Origin: Bacteroidota bacterium
GTDB taxonomy: Bacteria; Bacteroidota; Bacteroidia; 2-12-FULL-35-15
NCBI GenBank assembly: GCA_021413595.1
Contig: JAIOQD010000155.1
Span: 1-13,800, forward strand
DNA: 13,800 nt
Reading direction: 5' to 3'
Shown here: positions 8,390 through 12,567 of the stretch, piece by piece
Numbering within the stretch: position 1 is the first letter of the stretch
Layout of the letters: each line of letters begins with the position of its first letter
The notes under the pieces: model-generated
Databases searched by the model: none
The model's input: the letters and a program-made list of their open reading frames with translations, nothing else
What the model was told of the DNA's origin: nothing
Translations under genes and position numbers: made by a program

Positions 8390-8724
8390 AAGAATAATTT
8401 ATCTTTCGGAAATTTTAATTGTTCAATATATTTCAATTGTTTAGCAATTTAAATGGTTAAAATACACCTATCGTTTTTAGCCGTTTCGAAAACAAAATGA
8501 AGACCAAGATAAATAGTATTTTTGCATTAACCTAATTAGCATTTTGAAGTTTCCTTCCTACAATGCTTAAAAATAAACAAAACACGCAGGTAGGATATAA
8601 AATTAAACCGATAAAAAATATTCGGGGTAGAATCGCCAAATCTTCATAAATTTGTTTCGATGAAAGGAGTGCTCTCTCCCAATAAAATTAAAAATTTAAT
8701 CCATATACTTTTAAATATTGTAAT
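8390..8724. other. Divergent intergenic region between glpT and the PhnA-like gene
   Basis: 335 bp, AT-rich, and it must hold the promoters of both genes. Only the rightward gene has a clear -7 box (8647-8654). A short GGAG/CTCC stem (8666-8679) lies in its leader. No ORF or RNA gene is recognised. Confidence 0.5.
8647..8654 (+). promoter_or_regulatory. Candidate -7 box for the PhnA-like gene
   Basis: TAAATTTG fits TAnnTTTG exactly, 70 bases before the start codon. The -33 element is not obvious; TTCG at 8621-8624 is a poor candidate. Confidence 0.4.
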
Positions 8725-9282
8725 ATGTCAATCAGCCAGGAATTAAAAAAAAGAAATCAGGATTTATGCGAATTATGTAATGTAGAAGCCGCAACCATTG
8801 AATATACCGTAAGCCCCAAAAATGATGATTCAATTGAAAACCAAGTAGCACTTTGTGAAACCTGCATGAAGGCAATGGATGATGCTAATTCGGGCTTTCA
8901 CTGGCGCTGTATCGAAGGAAGTATTTGGAGCCCCTATTCAAGTGTTCAGGCTTTAAGTTACAGGATTCTGAATCAATACAAGAAAGAGGCCTGGGCCAGT
9001 GATCTAATCAACTCTTTGGATATAGATGAAAACACCGTACAGTGGGCATTAAGTGCTTTTGAGGTGAAAGAGGTACACAAAGATGCTTTTGGAAATGTGC
9101 TTGAAACAGGCGATAATGTGGTACTTACACAAGCACTTAATGTAAAGGGGACAAATTTTACCGCATCAAAAGGTACAGTAGTTAAAAAAATTAAACTAGT
9201 AAGTGATAATCACGAGCATATTGAAGGTAAGATAAACGATCAGGTGATCGTAATCCTTACCAAATTTGTGAAGAAAGGTTAA
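8725..9282 (+). CDS. PhnA/YjdM-like zinc-ribbon protein
   Basis: 185 aa, cytoplasmic. The N-terminus holds a four-cysteine zinc ribbon, C15-x2-C18 and C44-x2-C47. The middle (about 50-105) is a linker region seen in long Bacteroidota versions, with FHWRCIEGSIWSPYSSVQAL. The C-terminal third is the PhnA/YjdM domain (PF03831): VHKDAFGNVLETGDNVVLTQ, LNVKGTNFTASKGTVVKKIK and IEGKINDQVIVILTKFVKK. Despite the old name, this family is not phosphonoacetate hydrolase and its role is not established. It is annotated as an alkylphosphonate-utilisation-associated protein mainly because of its location in E. coli. No phosphonate genes are nearby here. It is a single-gene unit with its own terminator. Confidence 0.9.
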   Translation: MSISQELKKRNQDLCELCNVEAATIEYTVSPKNDDSIENQVALCETCMKAMDDANSGFHWRCIEGSIWSPYSSVQALSYRILNQYKKEAWASDLINSLDIDENTVQWALSAFEVKEVHKDAFGNVLETGDNVVLTQALNVKGTNFTASKGTVVKKIKLVSDNHEHIEGKINDQVIVILTKFVKKG

Positions 9283-9313
9283 AAATTTGATCGTGTTATA
9301 CTCCTTAAAATGC

Positions 9314-9349
9314 AAAAAACGAAGTCCCTTTTTAAGAGCTTCGTTTTTT
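9314..9349 (+). terminator. Intrinsic terminator after the PhnA-like gene
   Basis: AAAAAACGAAG (9314-9324) pairs perfectly with CTTCGTTTTTT (9339-9349) across a 14-nt loop, and the right arm ends in six T's. It starts 32 bases after the stop codon. The A-tract on the left also lets it act on the opposite strand. Confidence 0.85.
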
Positions 9350-9410
9350 ACAAACTTATAATTATTTTTTGAGGGTTGTGCAACAGCCACTGATGTTGGT
9401 GGCAGTGCAC

Positions 9411-9448
9411 CTTTCTTTCGAGTTACAGTCGTTTCATTCGAAAGAAAG
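9411..9448. repeat. 11-bp inverted repeat
   Basis: CTTTCTTTCGA (9411-9421) and TCGAAAGAAAG (9438-9448) are exact complements around a 16-nt loop. There is no T-tract on either side. It lies in the 236-bp non-coding gap between the PhnA-like terminator and the PIN-domain remnant, near the edge of the accessory island. Its role is unknown. Confidence 0.45.
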
Positions 9449-9518
9449 TAAGTTCTTAAATAACCCAATTTTCACTATACCTCAAAAGTTTCTGCTATAA
9501 AAGTCGGTGGACAGCCAA

Positions 9519-9863
9519 TTACATTTTCTTGATTAGTTCGTCAGGGTTGAATACAGGAATTTCAGAGCCTCTAAAGTCCTTAATATTTCGAGTTACAATG
9601 CAATCGATTTTTTCAATTAAATATGCGCAATTTATTTGAATTGCATCTTCAAAATCTTTATGCTTCGATTTCAGTCCTTTTTTAATCACGTCTATATCTA
9701 TGGGAATGATATGAATATAATCTAACAAACTATAAAGAATTTCCCGCAGTTCTTTTTCGCCAATGTGCTTTTTTAACAAATAATGTGTAGTTGCTATGGA
9801 ATGTGAGGAAGTGAATAGTTTTATCTTTTTGTCTTCAGCACTTTTGAAAATATCAATAGTTTT
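9519..9863 (-). pseudogene. N-terminally truncated PIN-domain (VapC-like) gene
   Basis: The frame is open from just after a TGA (9864-9866) to the stop at 9519. It encodes KTIDIFKSAEDKKIKLFTSS, then SIATTHYLLKKHIGEKELRE, DFEDAIQINCAYLIEKIDCI and TRNIKDFRGSEIPVFNPDEL. These are the middle and C-terminal parts of a PIN-domain ribonuclease, with acidic residues in DFEDA and the KDF motif. About 20-25 N-terminal residues, including the first catalytic Asp (the usual FLDTN strand), are absent, and no ATG lies in frame upstream. An ATG at 9865-9867 is out of frame by one base across a five-A run; restoring it would still not supply the missing strand. No antitoxin gene is adjacent. It lies just beyond the attC-like site at 9914-9976 and is most likely a remnant. 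Confidence 0.7.
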
Positions 9864-9913
9864 TCATTTTAGTTACTTGTCTGTCCGTTGATAATAGTTC
9901 GTTTTACAATGAC

Positions 9914-9976
9914 GCCCAACGAGTAGTTAAATGCAGTGGCCTTTTTAGGGCCATTGCATTTAACGGATGTTAGTTT
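9914..9976 (-). other. attC-like recombination site (attC2), 63 bp
   Basis: Read on the minus strand it begins AAACTAAC (R''-like, 9976-9969) and ends GTTGGGC (9920-9914), a perfect match to the R' consensus GTTRRRY. Between them lies a 16-bp stem with one G-T pair: plus-strand arms 9926-9941 and 9949-9964, with a 7-nt loop. Size and layout match short integron attC sites, which are conserved in structure more than in sequence. Support comes from R'' being the exact complement of the first eight bases of the same unit (GTTAGTTT, 10371-10364). The call is from anatomy only, not from a covariance-model score. Confidence 0.6.
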
Positions 9977-10154
9977 TTAGTTTTTCTTTTCACGTAGTTT
10001 TATGAACCGTCCCCTATATATAAAGAAGTCAGGCGTTTTTAGTTAAAATATTGCATTTATGTTTGATAGGTGCAGTATTTTAACGCAAAATTTTGATTTC
10101 AATCTTTCTCTCGCTACAAAATTCATTAAAGTTAATTTAAAGTTAGCCAAACAC

Positions 10155-10184
10155 TTGACTTTGTCAATCTTTTCTCTAACTTTG
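10155..10184 (+). promoter_or_regulatory. Candidate promoter in the non-coding cassette
   Basis: TTG (10155-10157) lies 19 nt before TAACTTTG (10177-10184), an exact TAnnTTTG box. This is the best two-part Bacteroidota-type promoter in the window. Transcription from about 10190 would run straight into the cloverleaf and then antisense to the end of the methyltransferase gene. The same bases also form hairpins (TTGAC/GTCAA at 10155-10167; AAAGTTAG/CTAACTTT at 10139-10183), so the match could be a by-product of palindromes. Confidence 0.4.
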
Positions 10185-10185
10185 C

Positions 10186-10250
10186 CAAGCAGTTTAACGA
10201 TGCAATCGTTTGAAAGAGCTGTCTTTCACCGATTTTTATCGAACTGCTTG
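10186..10250. other. 65-nt perfect cloverleaf fold
   Basis: An outer 9-bp stem, CAAGCAGTT (10186-10194) with AACTGCTTG (10242-10250), encloses three perfect hairpins that leave almost no base unpaired. These are AACGAT-gca-ATCGTT (10196-10210), TGAAAGA-gctg-TCTTTCA (10211-10228) and CGAT-tttt-ATCG (10230-10241). It is not a tRNA: it lacks the T-arm GTTCRA sequence, the usual loop sizes and the CCA-end geometry. Because all stems are perfect, the fold is the same on either strand. It sits at the centre of the palindromic cassette and just after the candidate promoter, so it may be a structured RNA or a DNA folding element. Confidence 0.6.
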
Positions 10251-10363
10251 AGGCTAAAATCAATGCTGATTTTAAATTAACTCCGCTCTCATTTTGAAGC
10301 CCCCCTTATTGAAATCAAAATTTTGAAAAACTCCTACTTCGCTTAGCTCGGTTCATAAAATTG

Positions 10364-10498
10364 AAACTAACGGTTTGCAGCTACACGCAGGTGGGGATTT
10401 TTAGCACTGAACTTCATTAGAAGTACAGAACTTTGATTTAGCACTTCACTTTAAAAGAAGCACTGAACCCCCACTTGCGTGTAGGTGCTGTTGGGTGC
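10364..10498 (-). other. attC-like recombination site (attC1), about 134 bp
   Basis: Read on the minus strand it opens with GCACCCAAC (10498-10490), whose ACCCAAC fits the R'' consensus RYYYAAC, and closes with GTTAGTTT (10371-10364), which fits GTTRRRY except at one base. The main stem pairs plus-strand 10381-10396 (CTACACGCAGGTGGGG) with 10469-10484 over 16 positions with one G-T pair. CAG/CTG (10378-10380 and 10488-10490) continue it across a 3-nt bulge, a kind of extrahelical base that polarises attC sites. The internal 10397-10468 is a variable loop made of repeats. The R'' box is the exact complement of GTTGGGTGC at 12414-12406, the start of the segment that carries the restriction-modification genes. 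The methyltransferase stop codon lies inside the site. Confidence 0.65.
10400..10470. repeat. Alternating imperfect repeats in the attC1 loop
   Basis: Two 15-nt motifs alternate: TTTAGCACTGAACTT (10400-10414), AGAAGTACAGAACTT (10419-10433), TTTAGCACTTCACTT (10437-10451) and AGAAGCACTGAACCC (10456-10470). This gives a 37-bp tandem period, as if a hairpin arm pair had been duplicated inside the loop. Confidence 0.6.
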
Positions 10499-11504
10499 TG
10501 GCTTTCTTTCTGTCTTCTTGTGGTTTCTTTATTACTCGTTTATTTTTGATTAATATTCTAAAGTATGGGCATTTTCCATCTATTGATAAGTCTTTGTCAT
10601 CGTTTCCTTTCCTGAATTTAATTAGTTCAAATTGGTCAGGATTAAATTTATGAAGAAATGTTATTGGTACTCCTATATGTCCATCATAGTCCAATGGTAT
10701 GTTTTCTGTTTTATCAACGTTTATACCTTCATAATTGTCATATTTTGGATATTCACTTTCGTTTCCAAAGTGTTTTTTTGTTAGCTCAATGTCTTCGTGT
10801 CGCTTGAAGTTATCTAAGTTTGTAAGCCATAAGCAATTGTTTGGTGAAATTATTCTATTTCCAAAACTATCTATTCTTGCTTCTGTTCCATAAAGTTCGT
10901 AGTGGTCAGGTACAATGAAGCCTGAAACACCTCTGCCAAGATTTATTCCTAACCAAGATTTATTCTCTTTGATAAGTTTAAAAATTTCTTTGTATGTAAT
11001 TGCGTTTATATTACCAATTATCAAAAATTTCTTGTCGTACTTTACTAATTGAGCTACATATTCTCTGAACAACGAAAATGGTGGGTTTGTAACTACAATA
11101 TCTGATTGCTTTAATAGTTCAATGCTTTCAGGACTACGAAAATCGCCATCACCTTTAAAGTGTACAATATCATTAAAAGTTGGTTTCTCCGTTTCGCCCT
11201 CTTTACCTGTATATTCAAAGGAAAAACCATTTTCAGACTCTTCAGTATTAAACAAATCATTCTTTGGTTCTTTATAGCAAGCCGCAATCAATTTTTTTAA
11301 CCCTAATTCCTTGAAGTTAGATGAAAAATATTTGAAAAAGTTACTAATGCGAGCATCATCACAGTTACAAAAAACCACCTTATCTTTAAAGTGATTTTTA
11401 TAATGTTGCAATTCACTTTCTATATCGGAAAATTGTGTGTAGAACTCATCACTTTTCGATTTTTTTGCCTTTTGCAGTAATTTGTTTGTTGCGTTTCTCG
11501 CCAT
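10446..11504 (-). CDS. EcoRI-type adenine-specific DNA methyltransferase
   Basis: 352 aa. It transfers a methyl group from S-adenosylmethionine to adenine N6, by homology in GAATTC (the second A for M.EcoRI), protecting host DNA. It belongs to the EcoRI methylase family (PF13651). The N-terminus MARNATNKLLQKAKKSKSDE is nearly the M.EcoRI N-terminus as I recall it. Other landmarks are FYTQFSDIESEL, VVFCNCDDARISNFFKYF, the catalytic motif IV TNPPF (N140-F143), FLIIGNINAITYKEIF, LGRGVSGFIVPDHYELYGTE and GKCPYFRILIKNKR. M.EcoRI is about 325 aa. Here roughly 25 extra residues follow KNKRVIKK, and the last 17 are translated from attC1 (10446-10498), so the native stop seems to have been lost or replaced when the gene joined this site. 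It starts 2 nt after the endonuclease stop, as in the ecoRIR-ecoRIM order, implying co-transcription and perhaps coupled translation. Confidence 0.93.
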   Translation of the reverse strand: MARNATNKLLQKAKKSKSDEFYTQFSDIESELQHYKNHFKDKVVFCNCDDARISNFFKYFSSNFKELGLKKLIAACYKEPKNDLFNTEESENGFSFEYTGKEGETEKPTFNDIVHFKGDGDFRSPESIELLKQSDIVVTNPPFSLFREYVAQLVKYDKKFLIIGNINAITYKEIFKLIKENKSWLGINLGRGVSGFIVPDHYELYGTEARIDSFGNRIISPNNCLWLTNLDNFKRHEDIELTKKHFGNESEYPKYDNYEGINVDKTENIPLDYDGHIGVPITFLHKFNPDQFELIKFRKGNDDKDLSIDGKCPYFRILIKNKRVIKKPQEDRKKASTQQHLHASGGSVLLLK

Positions 11505-11506
11505 GA

Positions 11507-12346
11507 TTATTCTTTATTTTTTGTTATCTGATTGAACAAATCACTTCCTAAAACTTTAAGTGAAGTTTTAGAAATTTCAATCATTATATCAAGCATTTCC
11601 TTGTTATCCCACTTTTCTCCTTTTCCTTGTGAGTAGATAGAGGTAGCTTGAAGCATAATCGTCTTATCTTTATGTTTAACGAATTTATTCGCGCACAAAT
11701 TGGTGTTAATAGGCATTCCAAAATTTGCCGAAGTTAGTCTATCTAATCTATTTAACATCCCTGATTTATATTCAAGTGTTACAATTCTTCCATCAGGTCG
11801 TTCAATCGAAATTGTTTCTGTCAAAAAATTAGAACCTTCTAAAAATAGAATGTAAGGGAAATGAGATTCAGAAAGCATAAAGTTAGCAATTTCTGATATG
11901 TTTTTATGAGACCTTTCTATAGCATTTCCTGCTGCCATTAAGTCTTGATTGTTTTTCTTGCCTACTTGTTTCCCTTTTTTGATGTTTACAATATCTTTCC
12001 CTTGATGTTTAGCTTCTGACACTAAAACTATTCTCCATTCACCGCTATCATCTTTTACTTCAATTATTCCGCCATCGGGTATTATACTTGAATTGGGAAC
12101 AAAAAGAGTTTGCCCTAATTCAGGATCGACTTTCTTTAAAGCTTGGTTTATTTCTTCTTTCCGTATACTTTTTTTATATCGAAAAGTTAATTGGGGAAAT
12201 TCTATTTTGAGTTGTTCAATTACAAGTTTTGATATTTGTCCAACTTTTAAGTCGTGTGATTTTGCCCCATCACCAAAGATTCCTACAACTCCTTGCGATT
12301 TTTTATGTTGCTTTGTCAGTCTTGTTGATTGGTTCTTTTTAGCCAT
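11507..12346 (-). CDS. EcoRI-type type II restriction endonuclease
   Basis: 279 aa (R.EcoRI is 277). It cleaves double-stranded DNA as a homodimer, by homology at G^AATTC. Similarity to R.EcoRI runs end to end: QSTRLTKQHKKSQGVVGIFG, PQLTFRYKKSI, TLFVPNSSIIPDGGIIEVKD, EAKHQGKDI, QDLMAAGNAIERSHKNISEI, ANFMLSESHFPYILFLEGSN, LNRLDRLTSANFGMPINTNL and ATSIYSQG. The catalytic PD...ExK residues D91, E111 and K113 fall at the R.EcoRI numbers. So do the DNA-recognition residues N141, A142, E144, R145, R200 and R203, which strongly supports the same specificity. It is intact and first in its operon, 2 nt before the methyltransferase. A -7 box lies 27 bases upstream, inside the cassette-like unit. Related enzymes such as RsrI share GAATTC. 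Confidence 0.95.
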   Translation of the reverse strand: MAKKNQSTRLTKQHKKSQGVVGIFGDGAKSHDLKVGQISKLVIEQLKIEFPQLTFRYKKSIRKEEINQALKKVDPELGQTLFVPNSSIIPDGGIIEVKDDSGEWRIVLVSEAKHQGKDIVNIKKGKQVGKKNNQDLMAAGNAIERSHKNISEIANFMLSESHFPYILFLEGSNFLTETISIERPDGRIVTLEYKSGMLNRLDRLTSANFGMPINTNLCANKFVKHKDKTIMLQATSIYSQGKGEKWDNKEMLDIMIEISKTSLKVLGSDLFNQITKNKE

Positions 12347-12372
12347 TTTATTAATTCTATTTTATATTCTTG

Positions 12373-12380
12373 CAAAGTTA
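12373..12380 (-). promoter_or_regulatory. Candidate -7 box for the restriction-modification operon
   Basis: On the minus strand TAACTTTG (12380-12373) matches TAnnTTTG exactly, 27 bases before the endonuclease start. That leaves a leader of about 20 nt. No good -33 element is seen. It lies inside the cassette boundary (12414), so the unit would carry its own promoter. Confidence 0.45.
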
Positions 12381-12405
12381 GCAATTACGGTCGTCTTTTA
12401 AGCTT

Positions 12406-12414
12406 GCACCCAAC
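12406..12414 (-). other. 5' boundary of the restriction-modification cassette
   Basis: Minus-strand GTTGGGTGC (12414-12406) contains GTTGGGT, a perfect GTTRRRY core. It is the exact complement of the R'' box of attC1 (minus-strand GCACCCAAC, 10498-10490). In an integron cassette the first bases and the R'' box are complementary because both take part in the same folded site in the circular form. No attC hairpin is visible just upstream, so the unit may have entered a secondary GTT site. Confidence 0.55.
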
Positions 12415-12438
12415 ATCTATATAAACACAACTTTAGCA

Positions 12439-12474
12439 TTTACAAATACTTACAAGCAATTGTAAATAATTACA
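12439..12474. promoter_or_regulatory. Cluster of TTACAA/TTGTAA boxes
   Basis: In 36 bp there are ATTTACAA (12439-12446), TTACAA (12450-12455), TTGTAAAT (12460-12467) and TTACA (12470-12474). They can form overlapping inverted repeats: ATTTACAA with TTGTAAAT, TTACAA with TTGTAA, and TGTAA with TTACA. The cluster lies in the divergent gap between the restriction operon and the AddB-like gene, so it could be an operator or an alternative-hairpin leader. No regulator is identified. Confidence 0.3.
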
Positions 12475-12567
12475 CCTCGCTTTTATTTCAAATATATGCT
12501 ATAATTGCCACTTTATTAATAAAAACTATAAAAACAATTTTCAATTAATAATCCTTAATTTCGTTCC

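Larger units (their letters stand above)
9977..10363. other. Body of a non-coding, palindromic cassette-like unit
   Basis: Between the two attC-like sites I see no credible gene on either strand. The 73-codon ORF at 10059-10280 crosses several palindromes and resembles nothing I know. The sequence is instead a nested inverted repeat. From each end inwards it has TTTTATGAACCG (9997-10008; complement at 10349-10360), then an exact 18-bp repeat CAAAATTTTGATTTCAAT (10086-10103; complement at 10308-10325), then AGTTAATTTAAA (10130-10141; complement at 10271-10282). The cloverleaf at 10186-10250 is at the centre. The order is the same on both sides, but some spacings differ (78 versus 24 nt between the first two arms), so the halves look like diverged inverted copies. 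A structured RNA, or DNA that folds when single-stranded, is possible. Confidence 0.6.

Noticed and set aside
9196..9468. 90-codon minus-strand ORF over the end of the PhnA-like gene
   Set aside because: It is antisense to the PhnA C-terminus, crosses the intrinsic terminator at 9314-9349 and has no family resemblance.
10186..10250. tRNA or tRNA-like gene
   Set aside because: The cloverleaf lacks the T-arm GTTCRA sequence, the 7-nt anticodon loop and the conserved D-loop. Its loops are 3-4 nt.
10059..10280. 73-codon ORF inside the palindromic cassette
   Set aside because: It runs across the 18-bp inverted repeat, the cloverleaf and the 12-bp arms, so its sequence is set by palindromes. It has no recognisable domain and starts upstream of the only good promoter.
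9997..10360. Insertion sequence or MITE with terminal inverted repeats
   Set aside because: The inverted arms are nested and lie inside the attC-like boundaries. No flanking target-site duplication or transposase was found, and the spacing of the arms differs on the two sides.
10400..10470. CRISPR array
   Set aside because: The repeats are imperfect, 15 nt long with spacers of only 3-4 nt, and sit inside a hairpin loop. No cas gene is present.
9914..12414. Complete integron with integrase
   Set aside because: No tyrosine recombinase frame is present in the window. Only attC-like sites and cassette-like units can be claimed.
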